DNA from: Bradyrhizobium jicamae
Lineage (GTDB): Bacteria; Pseudomonadota; Alphaproteobacteria; Rhizobiales; Xanthobacteraceae
Reading direction: 5' to 3'
Length of the DNA: 64,000 nt
Assembly: GCF_001440395.1 (NCBI RefSeq)
Contig: NZ_LLXZ01000118.1
Span: 1 to 64,000, forward strand
Below, in pieces: positions 1 to 9,880 of the stretch; positions within the stretch are counted from its first letter, which is position 1; every line of letters begins with the position of its first letter. The notes under the pieces are model-generated. The model was not told the origin of the DNA. It did not search any database and saw nothing but the letters and a program-made list of their open reading frames with translations. The position numbers were made by a program, and so were the translations under genes.

Positions 1-1410
<1,410 letters not shown>

Positions 1411-1430
1411 TTTTGTAAGTCAGTATCGAC

Positions 1431-1461
1431 TGTCATTGCCGGGCTTGACCCGGCAATCCAT
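1431..1461. repeat. Bradyrhizobium-type palindromic intergenic repeat (CCGGGCTTGACCCGG class)
   Basis: Short palindrome centred on GCCGGGCTTGACCCGGC, between the rpoD stop and its terminator. Related copies, alone or as inverted pairs, lie at 8810-8896, 15761-15846 and 38723-38760. I infer a dispersed non-autonomous repeat family of this genus. Confidence 0.75.
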
Positions 1462-1470
1462 CGAAAAAGA

Positions 1471-1497
1471 AACGGCGGGCCGAGGCCCGCCGTTTTT
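1471..1497 (+). terminator. Rho-independent terminator of rpoD
   Basis: Eleven-base perfect stem (AACGGCGGGCC / GGCCCGCCGTT) with a two-base loop, followed on the plus strand by TTTGTTT. Confidence 0.9.
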
Positions 1498-1508
1498 GTT
1501 TCTGAGGT

Positions 1509-1745
1509 CTATTTCTTCTTCGCGCCCACCCGGCTGATGCTCTTGATCTCGAGCGGTGGCCGGCCGGATTTCTCGGCGATTTCGCGATCCTGCTCGCGGA
1601 TGAACGCGCGGGCAGGTTCGTCGCCGTCGAGCCCGCCGAGCAGTTCGGCAGGCACGCGGCGGTTGGAGCGCTGGGAGTCGTCTTCATAAACGACGTTGAA
1701 AAAGGCGAATTCGCCTTTGGGATTGGTTCCGGGTTTTTTCGGCAT
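1509..1745 (-). CDS. Conserved small protein of unknown function (78 aa)
   Basis: Starts MPKKPGTNPKGEFAFFNVVY and ends RVGAKKK. The longer in-frame extension upstream is arginine-rich and non-conserved in style, while the ATG at 1745 has a GAGGA ribosome site about ten bases upstream, so I chose it. The protein is small, hydrophilic and without a signal peptide. From memory, very similar short proteins are common in Bradyrhizobium, but no function is known to me. Confidence 0.8.
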   Translation of the reverse strand: MPKKPGTNPKGEFAFFNVVYEDDSQRSNRRVPAELLGGLDGDEPARAFIREQDREIAEKSGRPPLEIKSISRVGAKKK

Positions 1746-1907
1746 GCGCGGCTTGTCCTCGATTAGGACATCGCTGTCAAAGCAAAACACGCGCGCTACG
1801 CGCCGGGCTGCCCTGCGCGCTCTGGCGGACAAGGCTCTTGCGAAAGTGGAGCCGACGGCAGGAGTGTCTCGACGCGGCGACAGCACGCGATTACGCTTCG
1901 AAACGCC

Positions 1908-2285
1908 ATGCCGGCCCATCTCACCATCTGGTACAACACGCGCTGCCCGGTCTGCGACGCCGGCATCGACTGGCAGCGCAACAGGCTGCTGGCCGCCGTC
2001 CGCGCCGGCCGCATCTCCTTCAAGGACATCAACGAGCAGCCCGATGCGCTTTCATCCTACGGCGCGTCGCTCGACGACGTGCGTCGCCGCCTGCATGCAA
2101 CGGACGAGGCCGGCCGCCTGATCGTCGGCGCCGATGTCGCGATCGCGATCTGGCAGATAACCCCGGGCGAAGGCTGGTTGGCCGCGCTCTTCGGCAATCG
2201 CCTGATGTTGCCGCTGACGCGGTTCGCGTATGATAGATTCGCCGACGTGCTGTTTGCCTGGAACAGGCGGAAGGGGCGGTGGTGA
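1908..2285 (+). CDS. DCC-family thiol-disulfide oxidoreductase-like protein (DUF393)
   Basis: 125 aa. The N-terminus reads LTIWYNTRCPVCDAGIDW, a thioredoxin-like strand followed by a CPVC pair, the hallmark of DUF393/DCC proteins. The Cys pair at residues 13 and 16 is the likely redox centre; substrate unknown. Its TGA overlaps the ATG of the MFS transporter by one base, so the two are probably translated together. Confidence 0.88.
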   Translation: MPAHLTIWYNTRCPVCDAGIDWQRNRLLAAVRAGRISFKDINEQPDALSSYGASLDDVRRRLHATDEAGRLIVGADVAIAIWQITPGEGWLAALFGNRLMLPLTRFAYDRFADVLFAWNRRKGRW

Positions 2286-3631
2286 TGCCGGCAGCCTCCA
2301 ACACGAAGAGCGATCTCGCACCCGTGCTGACGGCCTGCTGCCTGGCCATGCTGGCCGTGGGCGACAACAGCACGGCGATCATGGCGGCGCTCCCCGACAT
2401 GAAGGGCAGCCTGCAGCTTGGTCCGGCGGAGATCGAATGGGTGGTCAATGCCTATCTCTTGACCGCCGCGATCTTCATCGTCGTCGGCGGCGACGCGGCG
2501 GACCAGCTCGGCGCGCGACGATCGTCAATCGCCGGCATCGCCCTGTTCGCGCTCGCTTCGCTGCTTATTGCGCTGGCGCCGGCAGGCCTCGTCGTGGTCG
2601 CCGCACGCGCGCTGCAAGGACTGGGAGCCGCGTTCGCGGTAGCCGGCACGCTCGCGGCGGTGTCCGAAGCCGCGCCTGATGCAAAACGGGCGGAGGCGAT
2701 CGGCGCCTGGACCGGCTTTCTGATGCTCGGCTTCAGCATCGGCCCGCTCGTCGGCGGGGCCGTGACGCATTATGCGGGCTGGCGCTTTATCTTCTGGCTC
2801 AACGTCGCCGCCATGGTGCCGGCCGCGCTGATGCTGCTGCGGCATCCCGGTGCCGGCGGTCGACGCGCGATGTCGATGGACTGGGTCGGCCTCGGCATTC
2901 TCGCCATCTTCATGGTGACGCTGATATCGGGATTGCAGGCGCTGGCGCATGTCCGCACCAACCCGCTGGCCGCCATCGTCCCGCTCGCGCTGGCCGGGAT
3001 TGCGTTTGCGGCCCTGATCCGGACGGAGACGCGGCGCACGCAGCCGCTGGTCGATTTCAGCCTGTTCGCGAACCGCAGTTTCGCGATTGCCGCAGGCCTG
3101 TTGTTTCTTGTGATGTTCGACATCATGACGCTGCTGCTTTACTACAACCTCTTTGCGCAATCCGCCGACGGCCTCGGCATGTCAGCCATTGCGGCCGGCC
3201 TTTCCCTGCTGCCGCTCTCGGTCGCGCTGTTTGTGTTTGCGCGTGCGGCGCCTGCCATTGGAATGAGGATCGGTGCGCGGCGCATGCTGACGGGCGGATC
3301 GCTTTTGCTCGCCGTCGGCTGCGCCATCATCTGGTTGTCGTTCCAGACGAATGCGAAGTTCGCAGCCCTGATGCCCGGCCTGTTTGTCGCCGGCGTTGGT
3401 ATCGCGCTCATCTACGCCTCGGCGCCGCGGCTCGGGCTGGCGACGCTGCCGCAACTGCAGGCGGGGAAGGGCTCCGGCATGCTCAATTCGTGCAGTTTTC
3501 TCGGCGGCACCGTCGGGGTGACCTTCGGAGGCATAGTGTTCGCGCTGAGCGGATTGCCCGGCGTGCTTGTGCTGCTGGGAATTTCGGCGCTGGCAAGTGC
3601 TGCGCTCTGCCTTCGGTTGCGGACGCATTGA
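2285..3631 (+). CDS. MFS transporter, DHA2-like drug exporter family
   Basis: About 448 aa with some 14 hydrophobic segments. The N-terminal part has the pattern of 14-TM exporters (DNSTAIMAALPDM in helix 1, WVVNAYLLTAAIFIVVGGDAADQLGARR around loop 2-3). I took the ATG at 2285, which overlaps the upstream TGA and follows an AAGGGG ribosome site; in-frame GTG codons at 2279 and 2282 are alternatives. Substrate cannot be read from sequence. It is paired with the DCC protein. Confidence 0.88.
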   Translation: MPAASNTKSDLAPVLTACCLAMLAVGDNSTAIMAALPDMKGSLQLGPAEIEWVVNAYLLTAAIFIVVGGDAADQLGARRSSIAGIALFALASLLIALAPAGLVVVAARALQGLGAAFAVAGTLAAVSEAAPDAKRAEAIGAWTGFLMLGFSIGPLVGGAVTHYAGWRFIFWLNVAAMVPAALMLLRHPGAGGRRAMSMDWVGLGILAIFMVTLISGLQALAHVRTNPLAAIVPLALAGIAFAALIRTETRRTQPLVDFSLFANRSFAIAAGLLFLVMFDIMTLLLYYNLFAQSADGLGMSAIAAGLSLLPLSVALFVFARAAPAIGMRIGARRMLTGGSLLLAVGCAIIWLSFQTNAKFAALMPGLFVAGVGIALIYASAPRLGLATLPQLQAGKGSGMLNSCSFLGGTVGVTFGGIVFALSGLPGVLVLLGISALASAALCLRLRTH

Positions 3632-3706
3632 AACTGCGCTGTATCTGAGGGAAATCTGCAAATCTCTGCCCAGCATTGATCGCGATTATCAACCACGCTT
3701 CGCCGC

Positions 3707-4735
3707 GTGCATGACTTCGTAAAATCACCGACCGCTTCCCCGCATCCCGCCCCAAGCGCCGCCGCCATCTGGCCGCCGCTGCGCCGTTTCATCGCCGGCG
3801 AGCGCCGCTTCGGCCGCTTCATGGCGCGGCGCCGCGCGACTAGCGCGGCTTACGAATTCTTTCGCTTCGGCGTGAAGCAGGCGTGGGCCTGTCTGTTCGG
3901 CGGCATCGCAATCTTCCTGATGATCGCCACCTGGCAGTTCTATCCGCCGGCCGCGCCGCTTCCCCGCTACGACTTCCTGTTTCTCTGCATGATCGCCGTT
4001 CAGGCCGCACTGCTCGCCGGTAGGCTGGAGACGCTTGAAGAAGCCAAGGTGATCCTGATTTATCATCTCGTCGGCACCGCGATGGAGCTCTTCAAGACAC
4101 AGGTCGGCTCCTGGATCTACCCGGAGCCGAATTTCTTCCGCATCGGCGGCGTGCCGCTGTTCTCCGGCTTCATGTATTCCTGCATCGGCAGCTATATCTG
4201 CCGCGCCTGGCGGCTGTTCGATTTCGAGTTCACCGCGCACCCGCGCCGCCTCGCGCTGGCCGTGCTCAGCGTCGCGATCTACGTCAACTTCTTCAGCCAT
4301 CACTACATCGTCGACCTGCGCTGGCTGCTGTTCGCGCTCGCCGGCTGGCTGTTGTTCCGCACCCGCGTCCATTTCAGGGTCTGGCACGCGCACCGTTCGA
4401 TGCCGCTGCTGCTCGGCCTCGTGCTGGTGACGCTGTTCATCTGGTTTTCGGAGAATATCGGCACGTTCACGAAAATCTGGATCTATCCGTCGCAGCGGCA
4501 TGGCTGGTCGATGGTATCCGTCGACAAGATCGGCTCGTGGTTTCTGCTGTTGATCATCAGCTACACGCTGGTCAGCCTGATCAACAAGCCGCGGCAGAGG
4601 TCGGATCCAGGCGGGCGATTGAGCGCGCGGTCGATGGCGGGCGTCGACAATTTATGTCGACTCAAGGCGTTAAAGCGAAAGCAGCTGATATCGACGGCGA
4701 CATCCGAAAATGGAGCCAAGGTGGGCCTCTCTTGA
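3707..4735 (+). CDS. DUF817 integral membrane protein
   Basis: 342 aa, GTG start, with about eight hydrophobic helices. The run EFFRFGVKQAWACLFGG and the WIYPEPNFFRIGGVPLFSGFMY segment are characteristic of DUF817. No catalytic motif that I recognise. The last 40 residues are hydrophilic and look like a species-specific tail. The stop lies inside the FNR/FixK-type box at 4732-4745. An internal ATG at 3821 is a possible alternative start. Confidence 0.85.
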   Translation: MHDFVKSPTASPHPAPSAAAIWPPLRRFIAGERRFGRFMARRRATSAAYEFFRFGVKQAWACLFGGIAIFLMIATWQFYPPAAPLPRYDFLFLCMIAVQAALLAGRLETLEEAKVILIYHLVGTAMELFKTQVGSWIYPEPNFFRIGGVPLFSGFMYSCIGSYICRAWRLFDFEFTAHPRRLALAVLSVAIYVNFFSHHYIVDLRWLLFALAGWLLFRTRVHFRVWHAHRSMPLLLGLVLVTLFIWFSENIGTFTKIWIYPSQRHGWSMVSVDKIGSWFLLLIISYTLVSLINKPRQRSDPGGRLSARSMAGVDNLCRLKALKRKQLISTATSENGAKVGLS

Positions 4736-4745
4736 TCTAGATCAA
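4732..4745. promoter_or_regulatory. Perfect FNR/FixK-type binding site
   Basis: TTGATCTAGATCAA fits TTGAT-N4-ATCAA exactly and is a complete palindrome. It lies 83 bases before the start of the small secreted protein at 4828, a normal activator distance, and overlaps the stop codon of the DUF817 gene. In Bradyrhizobium FixK2 and related CRP/FNR proteins bind such sites under low oxygen. Confidence 0.75.
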
Positions 4746-4827
4746 GAAAAGGATTCCTGCGTCGCTTTGTCCTCTGTGCGCAGGATAGTGCTGCGTTCGA
4801 TTCGAGCAAAAAGTCGAGGAGGGCAAG

Positions 4828-5136
4828 ATGCCGCTTTCAATTTCGATGATCGCTTTAAGTTCTCAGCTCGTCGTTGCGGTAGCCGATCGGGTGCCGACGT
4901 TCGATATCAACCGAAGCTGTAAACTCGACGCTGCCGCCACGACTGGCCTGGTCCTTGATCAGTCCATGAAGAGCTGCGTGGACGATGAGAACAAGGCTCG
5001 ACAGCAGCTCACGAGCCAATGGTCCAGTTTTCCTGCCGCGGGCAAGGCGAACTGCATCCCCCAGGAAAGCATTGGAGGGACACCAAGTTACGTCAGCTTG
5101 CTGACGTGCCTGCAGATGGGGACGTGGTCTCGGTAG
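4828..5136 (+). CDS. Small secreted cysteine-containing protein (102 aa)
   Basis: Starts 6 bases after a GAGGAGGGC ribosome site. An N-terminal hydrophobic segment ends near AVADR, then comes a mature part VPTFDINRSCKLD with four cysteines (CKL, SCVDD, NCIPQ, TCLQM), suggesting two disulfides in the periplasm. Spacing of the Cys and of the SQWSSFP segment resembles a family of about 100-aa secreted proteins of unknown function in Bradyrhizobium. The upstream FNR/FixK-type box suggests induction at low oxygen. Confidence 0.75.
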   Translation: MPLSISMIALSSQLVVAVADRVPTFDINRSCKLDAAATTGLVLDQSMKSCVDDENKARQQLTSQWSSFPAAGKANCIPQESIGGTPSYVSLLTCLQMGTWSR

Positions 5137-5207
5137 TTGCGGCTGTCAGGGAAGCCGCGCAGGGAGACGCGCAATGACGTCAGCCCGAGACGGTGTTCGG
5201 GAAAGAT

Positions 5208-6782
5208 TCAATCGCACGCCGGATTTTTCGCATCCGCGATCGTGAGGAAGGTGATCGTGGCAGGCAGCAGCTCGACCGTATCGGGTGGCGCTGTCGCCGC
5301 GGCGAGCTGCGGAAGTTCGTCATTCGGGCCAAGCTCCAGGGCCGCCCCATTCAGCTTCACGGCTTCGCTTTGCAGATCTTCCGCCGACAGCGTGTAGCGC
5401 TCGCTGGCCTCAGGCAATCGCAGCGCTATCGCATTTGTCCTGCTCGTATTGATGGCAAGCAGCGTGACGGCCCCGCGCACGCCGCGCCGGCAATGCGCGT
5501 AGAGATGCATCCCCTTGCGCACGCCGGCGTCGAGAACAATCGTGCCCATCAGCCTGCGCCACAGCAGCGCCGCCCAGTAGTTCGGCCGCGGGCGGAACGT
5601 CCCCTCGTCCAGCAGGCCGTAATCGCTCGCAGCCAGCGTGTTGTGCGCCACCACCTGGACGCCGGCTCGGGCCAGCCGGCCGAGTTGATCGAGATACCGG
5701 AACGTATCGAGGAAAGTGGAGGCCCAGGGGTTGCCGCCGCAGGCGGCCTCGGCGGTTTCGGTCAGCCACATCGGCTTACTGGCCGCAAACTCGTCCCTGA
5801 GCGACCGGTAGAACGCGCGCGTTCGCTCCGTGCTATCGAGCCAGTCTTCCGAAAGCGCGGCCTCCGGCGTGGTCTGGCCGGGAATGCCGGAGCATCGTTG
5901 CGAGAGCGCACCGTAGTGGTGATAGGAAAACGCGTCGATGCCGGGTCCTGAGGCGCTAAGCAAGTCGCGCGTGTTGATGAAGTCGGAACTGGATGGCGCC
6001 TCTGCTGTCTCGCCGATCGAACCGGGGCCGAGAATGATCGCATCCGGTTCGCTAGCCTTGATGAACGCAACAAAGGCCTTGAAGTCCCGCCCGTAAGCCG
6101 CCGCGTCGTATCCCCTGGGTGCACCGCCCATCGCGGCCAGCGTCGGCTCGTTCATGAACTCGGCAGCGGCAATTCTGCCGCCGACGGATCTGGTATAGGC
6201 GAACAAGCGACGCGCCTGGTCGCTCTGCCATAGACCCGCCGCGTCGCGGACGCCGGGGCTTGTCGCCATCGAGGTTACGATCTCTGCGCTGACAGCGCGG
6301 GCAAATTCGACAACACCCTTCCAGCGCTCGCGGCTCAGCACCGCGCGGAAGCCGTCGGGCGGCGTTGCGGGCGCCTCATCGTTCTCGGCAAAATATGTGG
6401 TGTTGGCCCAGGTACCGCTGACGCGCACGTAAGCCGGAGCCAGCGCCGCAGCCAATATGCGCAGCCGGGGATTCGATAGGTCGATCGGGCTCCGATATTC
6501 GTAGAGGTCGGGATTGCCGTCCCTTGGCATGTTTCCGACGTTGACGGCGCCGCGATCCGATGGCGCTGGGCTACTTGCCTTGTAAGGCTTCCAGAACCGT
6601 CCGCCGGTGACCTCGACCATTTCCACGTTATACGATTGAAAGCGCGCGTCGACGGTGCCGAGGCGGGGCAATCGTGAAGGGTCGACGGAAAGCGTCGGCG
6701 CCTGCGCCGCCGACTTCGGGATTGCCGCAAGCGCAGCGATCGCAATTCCCATTCCGACCTTGAGACCACTGGACCTGGTCAT
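5208..6782 (-). CDS. Glycoside hydrolase family 79-like protein (beta-glucuronidase/heparanase type), secreted
   Basis: About 524 aa with an N-terminal signal peptide (IAALAAIPKSAAQA). The fold is a (beta/alpha)8 barrel: AAEFMNEPT carries the expected acid/base Glu after Asn, and MWLTETAEAACGG the nucleophile Glu. A C-terminal beta domain follows (TLLAINTSRTNAIAL). This matches GH79, whose members cleave glucuronides from polysaccharides. I chose the ATG at 6782 because AAGGA lies nine bases upstream; ATG codons at 6788 and 6821 are alternatives. The stop of the OmpA gene lies beyond its start, on the same strand, so the pair may be co-transcribed. Confidence 0.8.
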   Translation of the reverse strand: MTRSSGLKVGMGIAIAALAAIPKSAAQAPTLSVDPSRLPRLGTVDARFQSYNVEMVEVTGGRFWKPYKASSPAPSDRGAVNVGNMPRDGNPDLYEYRSPIDLSNPRLRILAAALAPAYVRVSGTWANTTYFAENDEAPATPPDGFRAVLSRERWKGVVEFARAVSAEIVTSMATSPGVRDAAGLWQSDQARRLFAYTRSVGGRIAAAEFMNEPTLAAMGGAPRGYDAAAYGRDFKAFVAFIKASEPDAIILGPGSIGETAEAPSSSDFINTRDLLSASGPGIDAFSYHHYGALSQRCSGIPGQTTPEAALSEDWLDSTERTRAFYRSLRDEFAASKPMWLTETAEAACGGNPWASTFLDTFRYLDQLGRLARAGVQVVAHNTLAASDYGLLDEGTFRPRPNYWAALLWRRLMGTIVLDAGVRKGMHLYAHCRRGVRGAVTLLAINTSRTNAIALRLPEASERYTLSAEDLQSEAVKLNGAALELGPNDELPQLAAATAPPDTVELLPATITFLTIADAKNPACD

Positions 6783-6830
6783 AGCCATTGTCCTTGGCAG
6801 CCAAAGCGGGCCCAAGCCCACGCGTTGAAG

Positions 6831-7775
6831 CTACGGCGCCACCAGCTCCACCCGGCGATTGAGCGCACGCCCGGCCTCGGTGGCATTGGAGCCGGCCGGC
6901 GCCAGCAGTCCGACACCCGCGGTGCGCAGCCGCGGCGCGCCGATGCCGTAGTTCTTCACCAGCTCAGCGGCGATCGCTTCGGCGCGGCGTCGCGACAGAT
7001 CGAGGTTGTAGGCGTATGGCCCCTGGTTGTCGGTGTGGCCGACGATGAAGACGCTGAGCCCGACCTGGGCGTTCAGCAGTTTTGCGATCTGCTCGAGGGT
7101 GGGGCGGCTTTCGGGCTTCACCTCGGCCCTGTCGGTATCGAAATAGATTCCGTAGAGCGCGATGCGGCCGGTCTCGCGGAGGCCCTTGGCCATGACGGCA
7201 GCGTCCACCATCTTGTTCTCGATCGCGACCGGGACGGCGACGACGAGCTGCGCGTAGATATCGCGGTTGCTCTCGCTGACGATGAGGCTGACAAAAGTCT
7301 CGCGGCCGCCGTCCACCTTGCGTCCGGCAAAATAGCGGTAGTTGAAGCCGTCCACCCACATCTGCGGGATCGGCAGCGCATCGACGGCTTCCGAGAACGG
7401 AATTCCGCCGCAGGCATCGACGTCACACGCAAGCAGCGTCTCAAAGCCGGCCTTCGCCAGTTGCGTCTCGAAATTGCGCGACACCTCCAAAATCGAAGGG
7501 CCGGGATTGGTGCGATAGGCGATGCGGGTGATGCGGCCTTCCAGCCGCCGCGCGTCCGTGGGCTGGCCGTCCCTAAACGCGGCCCCTTGCATCCGCGCCG
7601 CATCGAAATCCTTCACTTCGTATCCCGTGATGACGCTGCCGCCGAAACGGCCGATGCCGGGATAATCCTTCGCGCCGACCACGTCGCGCGTCTGCGCGGC
7701 GGCGTTCGCCATCGCGCCGAGCGGCAGAGCGAGCAGCAGGAGGACCGTCCTGAACAGTGTGTGCGGTAAGCCCAT
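6831..7775 (-). CDS. OmpA-family outer-membrane protein
   Basis: About 314 aa. A signal peptide (LLLLALPLGAMANAAAQ) is followed by a domain of about 170 residues resembling DUF4892, then an OmpA C-terminal domain (IYFDTDRAEVKPES, VGHTDNQGPYAYNLDLSRRRAEAI, ALNRRVELV) that binds peptidoglycan. The ATG at 7775 sits right before the signal peptide; the longer frame to 7880 adds a basic segment unlike a leader. It lies directly upstream of the GH79 gene. Confidence 0.88.
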   Translation of the reverse strand: MGLPHTLFRTVLLLLALPLGAMANAAAQTRDVVGAKDYPGIGRFGGSVITGYEVKDFDAARMQGAAFRDGQPTDARRLEGRITRIAYRTNPGPSILEVSRNFETQLAKAGFETLLACDVDACGGIPFSEAVDALPIPQMWVDGFNYRYFAGRKVDGGRETFVSLIVSESNRDIYAQLVVAVPVAIENKMVDAAVMAKGLRETGRIALYGIYFDTDRAEVKPESRPTLEQIAKLLNAQVGLSVFIVGHTDNQGPYAYNLDLSRRRAEAIAAELVKNYGIGAPRLRTAGVGLLAPAGSNATEAGRALNRRVELVAP

Positions 7776-7994
7776 GCGAAATCCATTTGTTCGAGAAACG
7801 ATCGGGGGAAGGGGCGGGACGAAGTATGACTTGTAACGGTCGCGCCGGTAAATCAACCGGTTCAAATTAGTCGCAATCATGGCCGTTTTCAGGGAGATTC
7901 CGCCCCTGCGTTTTGCCGTAACCCTCGAAGCGCGGCCAAGGACGTGCTAGAAGCCGATGCTTATTTGCTGTGCTCTCTCAGGAATGGCTTTTCC

Positions 7995-8786
7995 ATGCTC
8001 CGCATCGCATTTGCTTTCAGTGCCACCCTGGCCATGTTCGCATGCTTCAACTCCCAATCCCACGCCGCCCAATGCGGCAGCTCGTCCGGCGGTTACGAAT
8101 CCTGGAAGCAGCAATTCGCCGGCGAAGCCCGCGCCAAGGGCGTCAGCGCTTCGACCATCCAGGCGCTGATGGCGACGAACTACGCGCAGGCCACCATCAA
8201 TGCCGATCGCGGCCAGCGCAGCTTCAGTCTCTCGCTCGATCAGTTTCTCGCCAAGCGCGGCGCGACGACCATCGTCGCCAAGGGGCGGCAGCTCAAGCGC
8301 TCGCAGGGCGCGCTGTTCGCATCGATCCAGGAACGCTATGGCGTGCCGCCGGGGCCGCTGCTGGCGATCTGGGGGATGGAGACCGGGTTCGGCACCCAGC
8401 GCGGCAATCAGAACATGCTCGCCTCGATCGCGACCTTGGCCTATGACTGCCGGCGCTCGGCCTATTTCACCGAGCATCTTTACGCGGCGCTGCAGTTGAT
8501 CGATCGCGGCGCGCTCTCGGCCAGCCAGCGCGGCTCGATGCATGGCGAGGTCGGGCAGACCCAGTTCATGCCAAAGGCCATTCTCGCCTACGGCACCGGC
8601 AATCTCGAAAACTCGGCCAATGCGCTGATGTCGACCGCGAACTTCCTGAAGGCGCATGGCTGGCGCGCCGGCGCGGGTTATCAGCCGGGCGAGCCGAACT
8701 TTGCCGCCATCCAGGCCTGGAATGCGGCCGGCGTTTATCAGAAGGCGATCGCGCTGATGGGCCGGCAGATCGACGGCGGAGAGTAG
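7995..8786 (+). CDS. Lytic murein transglycosylase, MltB/SLT_2 family (copy 1)
   Basis: 263 aa with a signal peptide ending SQSHAAQ. The catalytic motif is AIWGMETGFG with Glu as general acid, followed by GEVGQTQFMPKAILAYG, both typical of the SLT_2 fold. The protein is shorter than Escherichia coli MltB and lacks the peptidoglycan-binding domain. ATG at 7995 chosen because the leader begins there. A second copy follows at 8976. Confidence 0.9.
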   Translation: MLRIAFAFSATLAMFACFNSQSHAAQCGSSSGGYESWKQQFAGEARAKGVSASTIQALMATNYAQATINADRGQRSFSLSLDQFLAKRGATTIVAKGRQLKRSQGALFASIQERYGVPPGPLLAIWGMETGFGTQRGNQNMLASIATLAYDCRRSAYFTEHLYAALQLIDRGALSASQRGSMHGEVGQTQFMPKAILAYGTGNLENSANALMSTANFLKAHGWRAGAGYQPGEPNFAAIQAWNAAGVYQKAIALMGRQIDGGE

Positions 8787-8809
8787 GGGCTGCACACTCC
8801 TCTCTCGGC

Positions 8810-8896
8810 GTCATGCCCGGGCTTGACCCGGGCATCCATCATCTTCGCAAGGTTCCTTCGAAGGGGATGGATTGCCGGGTCAAGCCCGGCAATGAC
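8810..8896. repeat. Inverted pair of CCGGGCTTGACCCGG-class repeats
   Basis: GTCATGCCCGGGCTTGACCC on the left is mirrored by GGGTCAAGCCCGGCAATGAC on the right with about 30 bases between. It separates the two transglycosylase genes and could fold as a long hairpin. Confidence 0.75.
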
Positions 8897-8975
8897 GGAG
8901 GGAGAGTTTCATAGCCTCTGCCGCACCGCGTCTTCCCATGGCATAACCAAAAGCGGGAATGAACAAGGGATTCGC

Positions 8976-9782
8976 ATGCGCATATTTCGTTGGGCCATTT
9001 GTCTCGGCGCCGCTGTCTTCGCCACCCCCACCTACGCCGCCCGCTGCGGCGGCGATTTCAACACCTTCGTTTCTGCGATGTCGCAGGAGGCGGCCGCGGC
9101 CGGCGTCTCGCAGGCCGTGATCAGCCAGGCCTTTGCCGGCGTCACGCAGGATCCGGCGGTGCTCGCCTTCGACCGCCGGCAGCGCGGCACCTTCAACAAG
9201 TCGTTCGAGCAATATGTCTCGACCCGCGTCGGCCCCGGGCGCATCAATATCGGCCGGCAGATGCTGCAGCGGCACGGCTCGCTGCTTTCGCGCATCGAAC
9301 AGAAGTTCGGCGTGCCGCCGGAGATCGTGGTCGCGATCTGGGGGCTGGAGAGCGATTTCGGCAAGGGCGATGTCGGCAAGATGCCTGTCATTCGCACGCT
9401 CGCCACCATGGCGCATGATTGCCGTCGCACCGAGCTGTTCCAGGGCGAACTGCTCGCCGCGCTCAAGATCGTGCAGCGCGGCGATCTGCCGTTGCGTGAT
9501 TTGATCGGCGCCTACGCCGGCGAAATCGGCCAGACGCAATTCCTGCCGTCGTCCTACATCAAATACGGCGTCGATTTCGACGGCAACGGCCACGTCGATC
9601 TGCGCCACAGCGTGCCTGACGTGCTCGCCTCCACCGCGAATTTGCTGCATGTCTCCGGCTTCAAGAACGGCGCACCCTACGGCGAGGGCACCGCGAACTT
9701 CGAAGCGATGCGCGAGTGGAACAGGGCCACGATCTATCGCAAGACGATCGGGTATTTTGCGGATCGGCTGGTCGGGCGCTAG
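8976..9782 (+). CDS. Lytic murein transglycosylase, MltB/SLT_2 family (copy 2)
   Basis: 268 aa, signal peptide ending PTYAA, AAGGGA ribosome site five bases before the ATG. Catalytic segment AIWGLESDFG and AGEIGQTQFLPSSYIKYG. It has an extra DFDGNGHVDLRHSVPDV stretch absent from copy 1, as in full-size MltB. The two neighbours are diverged paralogues rather than a recent duplication. Confidence 0.9.
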   Translation: MRIFRWAICLGAAVFATPTYAARCGGDFNTFVSAMSQEAAAAGVSQAVISQAFAGVTQDPAVLAFDRRQRGTFNKSFEQYVSTRVGPGRINIGRQMLQRHGSLLSRIEQKFGVPPEIVVAIWGLESDFGKGDVGKMPVIRTLATMAHDCRRTELFQGELLAALKIVQRGDLPLRDLIGAYAGEIGQTQFLPSSYIKYGVDFDGNGHVDLRHSVPDVLASTANLLHVSGFKNGAPYGEGTANFEAMREWNRATIYRKTIGYFADRLVGR

Positions 9783-9804
9783 TCATCGCCGCACAGGCAG
9801 CTTC

Positions 9805-9870
9805 GTAGGGTGGGTTAGCGAAGCGTAACCCACCATCCTCCGCGACGGCGGCGGATTACGCTGCGCTCAT
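9805..9870. repeat. Palindromic repeat of the GTAGGGTGGGTTAGCG class
   Basis: GTAGGGTGGGTTAGCGAAGC plus the mirrored GGATTACGCTGCGCTCAT. A related, larger copy is at 10924-11036. Confidence 0.7.
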
Positions 9871-9880
9871 GGTTTCGTCA

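Noticed and set aside
1696..2121. 141-aa frame on the plus strand
   Set aside because: Covers the small conserved minus-strand gene and the start of the DCC gene in another frame; no domain.
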